Shown here: piece by piece, positions 53,027 through 63,402 of the stretch
Position numbering within the stretch: the first letter of the stretch is position 1
Layout: each line of letters opens with the position of its first letter
The notes under the pieces: generated by a model
The model's database searches: none
What the model was told of the DNA's origin: nothing
The model's input: the letters and a program-made list of their open reading frames with translations, nothing else
Assembly: GCA_029834535.1 (NCBI GenBank)
Contig: JAQMWT010000091.1
Span: forward strand, 1-64,000
Direction of reading: 5' to 3'
Origin: Chrysophaeum taylorii
Taxonomy: Eukaryota > Sar > Pelagophyceae > Pelagomonadales > Pelagomonadaceae
DNA length: 64,000 bases
Made by a program: the position numbers and the translations under genes

Positions 53027-54148
53027 ACTAATCGACAGATGTTTGTTTGTTTGTTTGTCTGTCTGTCTGTTTGTCCCTCGATTTAGGGTAAGGATCAGGT
53101 AGGCGCGAGAGGATCAGGTAGGCGCGAGAGCCAGACAGTGATCCTCCAAGCCGTCTACGGCGACCTCGCAGACTATTTCCACGACCCGCGGCGGCTCTTT
53201 CAGCGCGCCATTCTCACGCCCCGTCGAAGCGATGTTGTCGATGCTGACAACGCGCGCATGACTGCGGCCTTTTTTTTTCCGGAGACGAAGCGTCGGAGTT
53301 CTTTTCGGCTGACTAGGCTGGGTCGGAAGACGACGCCTCGCTCTTTACAGTCGAGTTTTCAACTCCCTGACAACCAACGGCATGCTGACTTTGATCGCGA
53401 GCTTAATGTCTTCGCAACCTCGACCCGTCGCACGGCCACTGCAACGGTACCAGATACATGATCGATCGTGTCGTTGTCACCGAGGCTCCTCCAACCTGTA
53501 TCGCTTAAGGCCCGCCTACGCCAAACGATCAACAAGAGCCAGGGCCAGACGCCCCGCGAGGTCGGCGTCCTCTTTCCCAAGCCCGTCTTCTGCCACGTCC
53601 AGCTCTCGTGGCTCTCTGTCGATCGGCATCCCCGAGGATATACTTCTGGGTCGACGACTCCACCCTACCCCACACGTGCTGCGCAATACCGATAAGCCCT
53701 CCCGGCGTCTACACGCGCACTATAGGTGAACTTACTGGGACCACGTGAGCTTACTGGGGTTTGAGATTGGGACTAGGTGAACTGAGTGACCAGGTGAAAC
53801 TGGGACCAGGTGAACATACTGGGGTTTTTAGAGTAAAGGGTTTTTAGAGTAAACTCAAAGGTTGGCGGCGCGTGCGGATCAAAGCAGCTTAGATTGGCGG
53901 AGGCGAGAGCGACGAGCTCAAAGGAGTTGGTGTGAGCTAGGTGAACTTACTGACCAGGTGAACTTATATGAAACTTACTGGGACCAGGTGAACTTACTGG
54001 GGTTAGAGATTGGGACTAGGTGAACTTACTGGCCTGCACTTGTGCGAGTTTACGCCGAACTTACTCGGGTTAGAGATTGGGTTTACACCGAATTTGCTGG
54101 GGTTAGAGATTGGGACTAGGTGAACTTACTGGCCTGCACTTGTTCACC
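53027..54148 (+). mobile_element. Helitron-like element H4 with helicase remnant
   Basis: Starts TCTTAACTACTAATCGAC at about 53,019-53,027. It contains the microsatellite, a local duplication GGATCAGGTAGGCGCGAGA (53,092-53,128), the helicase remnant 53,138-53,700 (INKSQGQTPREVGVLFPKPV) and a long minisatellite. CCTGCACTTG occurs twice near the end (about 54,034 and 54,133), which suggests duplication of the terminus. Confidence 0.82.
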
Positions 54149-54546
54149 CTTACCCTGCGATCGCTAACCATTGGTTGCGATGGAGGACGGCGCCTAACAC
54201 GCTTGCTCCCTGCGGCGGCCCCGGCCGTCCCGGAGTGAGACGGTACCTGCTCGCCTCCCGGGCTGGTCGGTTAGCACCCGGAAAGTCCGCGCTGGGATGG
54301 GGTTAGCTCGGTTGGGCAGAACGCGACGGACAGGTCGATTGTTCGTGGACCAATACGTTTGCGGCCTGCGACGCTTTTGCACGACTTCGCACAAGACCGC
54401 GCGCAGTGGCGGTCCGTCATCAACGAGTCCTCGTCCCTCGCCTCAGCCCCAACTGCGTGATTTTCCTCTGTGATTCCGGATCGGCTCCTGCCTGTCCGGC
54501 CCGGCTCCCATGCTCGGGAGAGGTCTGAAGTTAGTTAGTTAGTTAG
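54149..54546 (+). mobile_element. SINE/LINE-tail element, type B (copy B3)
   Basis: Type B copy from CTTACCCTGCGATCGC to a four-unit GTTA tail. A five base duplication TCACC flanks it (54,144-54,148, 54,547-54,551). Sequence is close to B1 and B2. Confidence 0.87.
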
Positions 54547-55317
54547 TCACCTGGTCCCAGTAAGTTAACCTATGTGCGCTGCGCGTGTAGACGCCGGGAG
54601 GGGGCTTATCGGCATTGCGCAGCACGTGTGGGGTAGGGTGGAGTCGTCGACCCAGAAGAGGACATCCTCGGGGTTGCCGATCGACAGAGAGCCACGTAGA
54701 GCTGGACGTGGCAGAAGACGGGCTTCGCCAAGAGGACGCCGACCTCGCGGGGCGTCTGGTCCTGGCTCTTGGTGATCGTTTGGCGTCGGCGGGCCTTAAG
54801 GGATACAGGTTGGAGGAGCCTCGGTGACAACGACACGATCGATCATGTATCTGGTACCGTTGCAGTGGCCGTGCGACGGGTCGAGGTTGCGAAGACTTTA
54901 AGCTCGCGATCAAAGTCAGCATGCCGTTGGTTGTCGGGGAGTTGAAAACTCGACTGTAAAGAGCGAGGCGTCGTCTTCCGACCCAACCTAGTCGGCCGAA
55001 AAGAACTCCGACGCCTCGTCTCCGGGGGAAAATGGCAGCGGTCATGCGCGCGTTGTCAGCATCGACAACATCGTTTCGACGGGGCGTGAGAATGGCGCGC
55101 TGAAAGAGCCGCCGCGGGTCGTGGAAGCAGTCTGCGAGGTCGCCGTAGACGGCTTGGAGGATCAATGCCTGCCTGGCTCGCGCGCCTACCTGATCCTTAC
55201 CCTAAATCGAGGGACAAACAGACAGACAGACAGACAGACAGGCAGACAGACAGGCAGACAGACAGACAGACAGACAAACAAACAAACGTCTGTCGATTAG
55301 TAGTAAGGAGTAGTAAG
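54547..55317 (-). mobile_element. Helitron-like element H5 with helicase remnant
   Basis: Reverse orientation. The helicase remnant 55,165-54,606 has one of the longest frames (208 aa, an off-frame translation), with the signature KSQDQTPREVGVLLAKPVFC in a second frame. The microsatellite at 55,215-55,285 and terminal TACTACTAATCGACAG are present, with a second TAGTAAGG repeated just outside the end at 55,305-55,318. Confidence 0.82.
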
Positions 55318-55460
55318 GCCAAGTCGGGTTTTTTTCGGCCTTTTTCTCGGGGGGAAAGCCCCCCGAACCCCCCGGGAATTGGGGGGCTCTGCCCCCCAAA
55401 CCCCCTGCCGGGGGACACCCCCGGACCCCCCACGCCCCCCCGGGCCTCTGCTGGCGCGCA
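55318..55460. repeat. Cluster of G/C-run hairpins
   Basis: A row of near-perfect short palindromes made of 5-7 base G and C runs: CGGGGGGAAAGCCCCCCG, GGGGGGCTCTGCCCCCC and CCGGGGGACACCCCCGG. They can fold as hairpins or G-quadruplexes. No coding role is seen. Composition differs sharply from both flanks. Confidence 0.85.
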
Positions 55461-56640
55461 CCGACTCGGGTGCCGACCAAAAACGCCGTCGCACGCCGTG
55501 GAAACGTTTTTTTTTCGTCATTTTCGGTTCTTGAAGATGTTCAGATCCGTTATGAGGGTTTATGGTAGAGCGTGTGGCTTCTGGGGTTAAGGGTTATGCG
55601 TGTGTTATTTTCGGCTTGCGTGCCGCGACGCGGTGGACGTGGCCTCCGACCACACGCCCGTTTTATTCTCTTTCTGTTCCGTGGGATTTCGTGGGAGGAG
55701 ACAACAGGTTCAGGGTGGAGGAGGCGGACTCCCCATTGGGGAGTGTAAGGCCGAGGGAATATAGGGTGTAGTAGTCTTTTATTAATATCCATGGTGCGAG
55801 TTCGAGGAGGTAGACAGGGATGAGGCGGCGGAGAATGGAGCGCGCACCGTTTTGGAGTTGAGAGGGCGTGCGTTTCGAGGGAGCACGACGGAGATTTATC
55901 CGTGTGGTCGATGGTGGCCGATGGTGTAGACGTAGATAGCGGACGCGCCGTCGCGGTCGACGGTCGAGAGGTTCTCGCGGCGAGGACGGCCGCTGCGGGA
56001 AGAGCGAGGCGTGGCCGTGGAAGCGGGCTTCGCCGTAGACGCGAGCGGGGAGGTCTTCGTCTCCGTCGGCGATGGCCAGAGCGCGGCCACGGGCCGTTGT
56101 CGTGGACGCGCGCAGGCGCGCGGCCGGTCGTCGGCGCGCTGGCGCGCGGCGCGGCCGTCGCCGCGTTGTTCCTGGTCTTCGATCCGTAGGCGCTCCAGCA
56201 GTAGGTCGCGAGGTTTGCGATGGCCAGATCGCACGGCGGTGGCCGCTCGCAGCGGCGACGAAGACGCCGGCACGCATCGTATCGAAGGTTAAACGGTCTT
56301 GGATCCACCGAGTCGACGGTCGAGTCTCGTTCGGTCGCGCGCGTTCTCGAGGACGTCCCGTCGGAAGAGCGAGTCGTGGCCGTGGAAGCGGGCTTTGACC
56401 GCAGACGCGAGCGCGGCAAGCCGTTCTCGATTTCGGTGGCCGGTCTCAGCAGCGGCGACGAAGACGCCGGCACGCATCGCGCGCGTACCGAAGAGTTCGC
56501 GCGTAAAAAAGGCGAAATCGCGTCGCATTTTTGCGCGCGCCAGAACCCCGAAAGAAAGGATACCCCGCATGCCATGCCGGCGTCGAGGCTCGCGTCCCTG
56601 GCTCGAGCGAAGGAATAAGGGTAAGGGTTTTTTTCTTCGA
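55461..56640. other. GC-rich region with internal repeats, coding status unclear
   Basis: Long open frames exist on both strands (minus 55,550-56,866; plus 56,220-56,618), as expected for high GC content, so none is taken as a gene. The plus strand holds imperfect repeats: GTCGACGGTCGAG at about 55,957 and 56,312, a GTGGCCGTGGAAGCGGGCTT block at about 56,010 and 56,378, and an exact repeat GACGAAGACGCCGGCACGCA at about 56,255 and 56,458. On the plus strand these read as related peptides (VAVEAGF...). It may be an eroded repetitive gene. Confidence 0.4.
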
Positions 56641-56658
56641 AATACTCTCGATTTTTTA

Positions 56659-56727
56659 CGACGACCAGGATCCGAACTCGAGACGTACGTACCGCAACCT
56701 CCCCAGATTCTCGCTCAAAGTTCGTCG
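56659..56727 (-). tRNA. tRNA-like sequence, probably not functional
   Basis: On the minus strand, CGACGAAC at the start pairs with GGTCGTCG at the end (7 of 8 pairs) over 69 bases, and AGTTCGGATCCTGG resembles a B box/T arm. The T stem pairs poorly and the D arm is weak, so it may be a tRNA relic, a tRNA-derived SINE head, or chance. Confidence 0.22.
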
Positions 56728-56867
56728 GTCTCTCCCACAACAGAAGGCTCTCCTGCACTCCAAGAAGAAAACATTTTATAAATAGCAACGCTTTTGGCGC
56801 ATACATTAGCAAAAGAACAGAAAGTAGGTCGCGGGTGAAGCGTTTTGAAATGAATCGGCTTTGCAAA

Positions 56868-57085
56868 ACGCAGATTTTCTCGGCCCGTTTCGAGCATACA
56901 TGCTGCTTTGAACAGAAAGTATAGTTCCGTTAATGTGCTGTGACGGACAGACACACGTTTCCCAATTAATTATTGTGGATTTTCTCGGGCCGTTTCGAAC
57001 ATACATAGGGATTTGAACAGAATGTAGAGATCCGTTGATCTCGAGTGACGGACTGACTGACGTTTCCCAATTAATTATTGTGGAA
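56868..57085. repeat. About 110 bp tandem repeat, two partial units
   Basis: Units share ATTTTCTCGG(G)CCGTTTCGA, CATACAT, TTTGAACAGAA and ACGTTTCCCAATTAATTATT. They start at about 56,871 and 56,981, with a third partial end at 57,062-57,085. Their function is unknown. Confidence 0.85.
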
Positions 57086-57418
57086 GGATTAGGGCCTAGT
57101 TTCAGACCTAGGGGCGCACAGACTGGCCCTGGGAGGGATTACAGGGTTTAGGAGTAAACTATGGGATTATAGGGTTAAGTTTAGGTGCGGGCTTCGCTCA
57201 GGTCGAGCGAGATCGTGGTGTGTAAGTGTAACATGACCACGGCGCCGAGAAAGTACACAACAAGTCGCGTGCCCTGACAAAGGTTAACGACTAGGAGTGA
57301 TCGCCGCGTACGCTGTCGCAGCTCAGAGCATGCAAACACGAGGCTCCACTTTACTCAACCTAACCAAACAAAGCAAAGTTCAGCATGTGCGTTCGGAAGG
57401 CCGAGTTGCAAGCACGGC
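57086..57418. other. Unassigned sequence
   Basis: No supported gene or repeat. A few GGGTTTAGG/ATAGGGTTAAG telomere-like words occur near 57,145-57,180, too few to call an array. Confidence 0.4.
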
Positions 57419-57868
57419 GTGTACAGTATGGTCAACAGCGCGCCGGCGCTGTTGTTTAAGTGCAAAATACAAGGCTGCAACTTTTATGAGCATGCTGCTC
57501 GCTGTGATGGGCAAGTAGACTATATCGCTACGTGTGCTGAAAGCCACACCTGCTCCGATCCTTTGTGCCGACGAAGTCCCAACTATCGCGCGGAGCACTT
57601 CCGCGAGGCCGTGACGGTCCTATCATCAAGGGCACCATGGAGGGCAAGTCAGGCGGCTCTACTCGGCAATTGCGCTTTCGATAGATATCCACGACAGCGT
57701 CATCCGCCAAAGGCACGAGATGACGAACCGGGATCGTTCGCTGGAATCTGTCAAAAACATCGAAATCAGGTGCACCCGAATGCTCTCGGGCGACGAAATA
57801 GCGCGGAATCCGCGGTGTCTTGCGCAGGCTTAGCTGTGGATTTTGTTCTGCGATCGTTCGCATGTTGA
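57419..57868 (+). CDS. Possible zinc-finger protein fragment (FLYWCH/MULE-like)
   Basis: 149 aa frame whose first 50 residues read FKCKIQGCNFYEHAARC then VDYIATCAESHTCSD. The spacing C-x4-C ... H-x-C and the HTC ending resemble DNA-binding fingers at the start of Mutator-like transposases and FLYWCH domains. The remainder is not recognised and may be off-frame. No transposase core was found downstream. The start near MVNSAP is preferred over the first codon of the frame. Confidence 0.35.
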   Translation: MYSMVNSAPALLFKCKIQGCNFYEHAARCDGQVDYIATCAESHTCSDPLCRRSPNYRAEHFREAVTVLSSRAPWRASQAALLGNCAFDRYPRQRHPPKARDDEPGSFAGICQKHRNQVHPNALGRRNSAESAVSCAGLAVDFVLRSFAC

Positions 57869-58500
57869 TGCATGTGTGGCGGTAACGCCCCTCCCTCCGC
57901 TTACCCGTCCTCTTGCCTTGAACTTGTAGATGTCACCCATCTCCACCTGTCTTCCTCCGGATTCTCATGTACGGGAGGTTTGTATTGCTCTTGCCGATCT
58001 TAGCATGTCTTTCTTGCCTTTTTTTGGAATCTATTGACTCTTTTTTTTTTGGAATCTATTGATTCTTGCCTAATCCCTCATCAAAAATTTTGTCCAGCCT
58101 CAAGATGGTACGTACGTGAGCGCCACGTTGGGCGTGTGGTGGGAACCACCTGCGGTTCGGGCTATTTTGAAAGGCCACGTTGTGACCGCCTGTCCGGCAA
58201 AGCGGGGCGGGTGAACTGAGTTTCCACTACAGTGGTCTCGGAAACGGGGACTGAGCGCTTTCGGGTTGTTGTTGCGCGAACCCGGAGTTACTCCGCTCTA
58301 CGTGTTCCGTGCGGTCGGCGATTTGAGAAGCGATTTGAGAGTAAGACCGACGTGGCGAGAGTAGAGTTCCGCGGAATTCGGTGGGGCATTGTTGTGTGTT
58401 TTATGCGAAGCGGAACGACGAGTTGCGAGTGAGAACGTCACTCTGACTCGAGGGCAGATATTATAAGTCCCAAGAACCAAGGGCAAACGCGTTCATTGGG
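57869..58500. other. Unassigned sequence with a short T-rich duplication
   Basis: No supported gene. TTTTTTTGGAATCTATTGA occurs twice in tandem at about 58,018-58,068. The segment 58,220-58,490 may be the leader or LTR of the element that starts at 58,500; no second copy is available to test this. Confidence 0.4.
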
Positions 58501-58506
58501 GCTGAA

Positions 58507-59247
58507 GTGTCGATCACAACCCCGGGCACGTGGCAAAGGAGACTCTGTAAGACCCGTGTACCGAAAAAGCGCGCAGACGTCGTTCAGCGGCCGGCATTTA
58601 ATGAACGACGACGGAAAGGAAATTCAGGTGCCAAGCGGCAGAAAACCACTATCAGCGGAAGACACCGAGCGATGGAGCGATTCGATAGAAGCTGGATGCG
58701 GGACGCCTCGGAACGACTCCGACGCGCAATTACGCCGGCCAGCGACATACCCGTCCAGGGGAGACTCGAAGCTCCAACGGACGACGAGAGAAGCAGAGCC
58801 GCCGCCCCAGAGAACGCGCCAAGCGTGGCTAGTGCGCCCGAAACGAGCTCTGTTGCAAGAGAAATGACACCGGACATAGCGGATACCACAACAGTTCCGG
58901 TGTCTGCGACAGCAACTGGGGGCGAGCCGATGATGTCAACACCCGCACGAGAACCAGAGGAGGAAGCGGCTGCCACTGAACGGCCTCGGCCAGCACCCGA
59001 AATTTCCGCCACAACTCGGAAACCGGAAGAGCGCGCGCCTCCGATTCCTCCAGCAGTCAGCACCGCAGAAGAAGAAAAGAAGGAGTCTGAGTCAGAGATG
59101 ATTCGTCTTTTATTGGAACGAGTCGATCAATTACGTGAGCGTATGAATTTGCAACAAGGCCAATATCAATCGCAACTCGACTCCGCGCGAGAAGAAAACG
59201 GCCGACTTCGGCGGGCGCTCGAGGCCGCGTTGGGAAGCCAAGAATGA
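58507..59247 (+). pseudogene. Gag N-terminal region of the second methyltransferase element
   Basis: Open frame, likely starting at ATG 58,672 (MERFDRSWMRDASERLRRAI), since the upstream part uses no ATG. It has an acidic, Ala/Thr/Pro-rich middle and a C-terminal coiled coil (EMIRLLLERVDQLRERMNLQ ... REENGRLRRALEAAL-like). It ends at TGA 59,245-59,247 followed by C; the same frame continues at once into the Gag core. Organisation resembles the Gag at 45,424-47,549, but the sequences differ. Confidence 0.7.
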
Positions 59248-59265
59248 CGAGCGCCCTCTCCGGAC

Positions 59266-60365
59266 GTGACTCGTGTAACCCCGGAGAGAGGAGACGAAAC
59301 CGTTTCTTCGTTCTCGGACATGACGCCACCACGTGGGTATCCGGAACCCTCAGCGAGGCACCATTCCGTGCGCGGCCCAGAACGCCCTCATCTCACCGAA
59401 CTGCCGTTTGGTGAAAAGGTGCCAGGTATGTTGAACAAAGGGCATAGTCTCTACAAGCTGGCATTTCCACCGCTAGCAGGGCCTATTATCAAGTCGAAGG
59501 ACGAGACCTCGACGTGGTTTGCTCAATTGAGGAGAATGCTTAGTGGAATTTTCGATGCGCCCTCGGTAGCGATGAACCTGCTCGGAGTCGAGTATCTGCG
59601 TGGGCCCATGAATGTCTATTTGCATTGCGAAAAGAGTCGTGGCGAGATGTGAGGCAAATATCATCGGGGTATCATCACCAAAGACGATTTACTTCGGCAC
59701 GATCACAGTGTCTGGACGACATGGGTGAAGCTTTAGTGCTAACCTGCCTCCCGATACCCACTATGGAGCAATTACAGAAGGATGGGTACAAGATGCGGCA
59801 AGGGAGTTTGCCGCTGCAGAAATATATCCGCAAGTAGGTGCAATTGTTCGGTCTGTGGAGAGCTTCGACGGGCCAAAAGCTGGATCCATCTTTACTTCGA
59901 ATACACTTCTTCGATGGATTGCGAAAAGAGTCGTGGCGAGATGTGGGGCAAATATCATCGGGGTATCATCACCAAAGACGATTTACTTCGGCACGATCAC
60001 AGTGTCTGGACGACATGGGTGAAGCTTTAGTGCTAACCTGCCTCCCGATACCCACTATGGAGCAATTACAGAAGGATAGGTACAAGATGCGCCAAGGGAG
60101 TTTGCCGCTGCATAAATATATCCGTAAGTGGGTGCAATTGTTCGGTCTGTGGAGAGCTTCGACGGGCCAAAAGTTGGATCCATCTTTACTTCGAATACAC
60201 TTCTTCGATGGCCTGTCCGCCGAGGTACGTAACAGCATCGAGTACGCTCAGCTCCTTAACCCAGTGATGTCTCGCAGCCTGGGTGAGGTGATCGCCCTTA
60301 CCCAGTTCTTAGCGAATATTCATCCCCATCTGGCCGCGAAGGACAACGACGAGAAGAAAGGATAG
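59266..60365 (+). pseudogene. Gag core of the second methyltransferase element
   Basis: Begins in frame after the TGA (DMTPPRGYPEPS, ETSTWFAQLRRMLSGIFDAP, LLGVEYLRGPMNVYL). A 294 bp tandem duplication follows (59,627-60,214). The C-terminal frame has a typical retrotransposon Gag pattern: MEQLQKDRYKMRQGSLPLHK, then LDPSLLRIHFFDGLSAEVRN and SLGEVIALTQFLANIHP. Stops lie in the first duplicate (TGA about 59,649, TAG about 59,836). Confidence 0.8.
59627..60214 (+). repeat. 294 bp tandem duplication in gag
   Basis: Units 59,627-59,920 and 59,921-60,214, each starting GCGAAAAGAGTCGTGGCGAG and ending ACACTTCTTCGATGG. Differences are few (for example TGA against TGG early in the unit), so the duplication is recent relative to gag decay. 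Confidence 0.95.
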
Positions 60366-61434
60366 AAAGGAAAGGCATACAAATAGCAACTCGCGCGCCA
60401 GCGGTACAAGGAACCGCTACAGCAGCAGCAGCGCCAGGCCGGATACGCTACCGGAATCGAAGCGGAGCTGTCGACGCAGCCGTTAATAGATCCGGCGTTG
60501 CGCAGGGTGTACAAAACGTGTCTTGGCTGTGGGAAGAACCGTGACCACCAACACGAAAATGGTTTATGTCCTCCCAATGGCAACCCCAACAGGAAGCAGG
60601 GCGCCATTCGAACGCTGAAGGAACGCGGATTTCCCGCGACTGACAAAGGACAGGCGAAGTTCCGACAACCTCTTTCGGCAAGGCATGCGACGATGTACGC
60701 ACCCACGGGTCAACCGATTCAGGCACCTCTTGAACAGCAACCCCAGGTGGTCTACGCCGCAGCACAGGGAACAGGTTCAGGGTCGCCGCAGCAGGTTGCA
60801 GGTCCGCCGCAGCAGGATCTCCCGCAGCAGGTTGCAACCCAACAGGTCGTGCAGAATACTCTGAGGCCAGAGGACATTGTTCAAGCCGCTCGTACGATGT
60901 CGTTTATACGACAGGCTCATCAGACGACTAGTACGTTGAGAGAACAGCGCCCGCAAGATCGCGCTGTTCATGCCAGCTATTGCAATGATGGAGTTGCAGC
61001 TCAATGGCTCGATGCCATTCAGTGAGGATCAGGATGGAATCAAACGGTCTCAGTGTTGCACTGTGCTGAATTCGGAGCTCATCGAAGGAAACGTGTCTGA
61101 CGATAACGATGATACTGGAAGCGATGAAGACGCCTTTCCGTCAGAGAAGTATCATTTCCAAGATGAGCCGATGGATCCTCGAGAGTTTCTGGTGATTCCT
61201 GCGGAGACTTGGGAAGCGGAAGAATGCCAGGATCTTGCTGTGCACGAGGCCCCAAATCCATCTTTCCTTTGTGATACACCGGACGTCTCTGAGTTCGAGT
61301 ACCCTGTCGTGCTCGATGTACATGATCGTCTGCACGCTACCACCGTGACACCGCCAGGAGATGGTCCTGCCTAGGATACCGAGGCTTACCCGAGCATCTC
61401 ATCCGATTTTGAGGATTACTGTCCTCAAACCGCA
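60366..61434 (+). pseudogene. Zinc knuckle and Gln-rich/acidic region
   Basis: The frame 60,498-61,025 carries CLGCGKNRDHQHENGLCPP, a CCHC-type finger with longer spacing, then a Gln/Pro-rich stretch (VAGPPQQDLPQQVATQQVVQ). A second frame (60,970-61,374) is acidic (DDNDDTGSDEDAFPSEKYHF) and leads towards the protease. Together these form the nucleocapsid and spacer of this Gag-Pol. Confidence 0.7.
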
Positions 61435-62529
61435 ATGAATACAGTTGGCACTGATTCGTCCCATCGTGAAAATAATGTGGTGACGTATGACGGAACGAGG
61501 CTAACATGCCTGACCTACATTCCAGTCGCTGTCTCTTCTCAGGATGGCTCGACTCATTGCATTACAGCTGCTGGATTAGATGGGATGAGTGACTCGCCTT
61601 ATATCAACCATCGACTTAGCGCGAAGTTGAGACAGGACGGCGAGATCGTGTACCGTCAGCCACTTCCGTGCACGGGCACTCTTGGTGGTTCGGGTGGTTC
61701 AGGAGCAGCTATAGAGGAAAGTGTGGTGCTCCCTTGTGTCTCTGACGCCAGGGAGATCCACGCTGCTGATGTTCTTCGTTGGACGGACAAATGGTCAGCT
61801 CCTTTTGGGAGCCCGGGATTTGCGTCTGTTGGGTGCTATCGTGGATTACACCGAGGAGACTGCCACTTTCCGTCGCTCTGAGGTCACCATAGGGGTCATC
61901 GAGAGTAGTGTGGCCGACGTTCCCCAGGATTACCAAGGAGTTGTCTTGTACAATGACGCCTTCGACGCAACTCCGACGACATTACCGATGTTTCCAACAG
62001 CTAGGCTTGCCGTGCAGGACGGAAATACGAGGCAATGGAAATTTTTGATCCCCCGTGGAGTTATGCAAGCCTCTTGCGGTCAATCCAATCCAGGGCCGAT
62101 CACGGTCGTACTCTTCTCAGACAGCCTCCGTTGGAAGGCAGCCGCCACGCTCCGCACGATTCGCCCGGATCTACGGCAGATCAACCGCCTTCTCGTCGAA
62201 ATTCTCGTGAAGATGGGAGCTTCGTCCCTCGCTTCGCCTATGTCACGAACACGCGGCACCTCTTGCCTAGTCATCCCTACATGCTAGAGCTCGAGTGCGA
62301 TGTTCCGCTGACGAAGGGACAAGCTTATCGCCCTCATCGGTCGCTGCATTCAGATCTTCGTGTGATACCAGGATCACATTCGCCCTACTCACCGGAGCCG
62401 AACGAAGTGCACGTGGCTGTAGAGCACATTGAAGAAGGCCCAATCGGCTTTGATCCCGACGCGCCCATGATCGAAGGAGAGGTCGTGCGGCACGAAGGAT
62501 GTGCGAATGTTCAGCTCGAAAGCTACTGA
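61435..62529 (+). pseudogene. Retropepsin-like protease and linker
   Basis: The catalytic area reads CITAAGLDGMSDSPYINHRL (about 61,558-61,617): D-G-M-S where D-S/T-G-A-S is expected, as if one codon were lost. After a frameshift near 61,780 the C-terminal retropepsin element LLLGARDLRLLGAIVDYTEE follows. The linker (DFDATPTT-like, FAYVTNTRHLLPSHPYML, GQAYRPHRSLHSDLRVIP) ends acidic and leads to the methyltransferase. A second copy of the linker is at 48,741-49,624. Superfamily is undecided because no RT is in the window. Confidence 0.7.
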
Positions 62530-62619
62530 AGAAGACCCTGACGTTTGTTACGCCACCGTTTCAGTGGACGAAGACGAGACTGACATGAAGATGAGGTTTT
62601 GGCTGGATGACCTCCTCCT

Positions 62620-63345
62620 GAGCCTCGTCCAGATGAAGAGCAAAAAAACACCGCTGAAACGGAGGTTTTCGCTAAAGAGCTGCTAGCTAAGCTTGCTTCT
62701 TTGGCCTGGTTACCTTTCACCTACACCTTTGTCGTCGTTTATTTTGCCGGCGCTGGTGGCTCGACTTTGGGTATCCGACGATGCAATGTGCTATTCGGAG
62801 CCTCGTTTCGCATCGTCTTAGCTTTGGACTCTTGTCCACAAGCCCGTGCTGTCTGCCAGCTTAATTTTCCAGGAATTCCTTAAGTCTCGCTTGATTCAGG
62901 GGGATTCCATCGTCGCACGTATGACTCGGTGTTGACTTACTTGTCGGGAGACTACTGGAGGCATTCTTACTTTCATGTGAGCCCACCTTGCATTTATGGG
63001 TCAACCGGCATTCAGCACTATCGAGATGCGCGCAAGGGCGCCACCATTGCTTCGTGGGTCTTGCGTCGTTTTCGGAACGCACCTCACGTGATTGGACGAT
63101 GGATGTTGGAACAAGAACCGTCCGTGATACTGTTCGTAAATCGCGGTTTTTACGTTCCCCGCATTGTCGACTTCTACAGCATCACACCCGAGTTGCTATG
63201 TTCACGCACGCGTCTACTTGCGTGTAATGCCCGCATGTCGCTACCGCTACTTACGCGTGTACTAACAAACTTACAATACCGTTCTGGTCCGGCTTTGGGA
63301 TTTGCGAGTTTATCTCTGAAGTTCCACAGGATTCCCAGTTGAGAT
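62620..63345 (+). pseudogene. Second retrotransposon-borne C5 cytosine methyltransferase
   Basis: One frame with a single TAA (62,881-62,883). Motif I YFAGAGGSTLGI (about 62,740-62,775), motif II VLALDSCPQA (about 62,815-62,845) and NFPGIP. After the stop comes motif IV HVSPPCIYGS with the catalytic Cys at 62,989-62,991, motif VI WMLEQEPS (about 63,101-63,124; EQE for ENV), and motif VIII ELLCSRTRLLA (about 63,190-63,222). Motifs IX and X are not seen before a new gag begins at 63,403, so it is truncated. The motif I sequence is far closer to cellular and bacterial C5 enzymes than that of the copia-borne enzymes, which suggests separate capture. The upstream linker EEQKNTAETEVFAKELL is in the same frame. 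Confidence 0.85.
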
Positions 63346-63402
63346 TCGTCTCTCTGACGTTCCTGAGACGATAGTCAAGTCCAAACAACGTGCTATCGGT
63401 GT

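Noticed and set aside
51407-54140. CRISPR-like repeat arrays
   Set aside because: Repeats are imperfect, unit spacing is irregular and spacers are themselves repeated; this is minisatellite DNA in a eukaryotic context.
55550-56866. 438 aa minus-strand ORF
   Set aside because: GC-rich sequence with long open frames on both strands, no recognisable domain, and it runs through the tRNA-like and repeat segments.
57120-57185. Telomeric repeat tract
   Set aside because: Only a few GGGTTTAGG-like words, not a tandem array.
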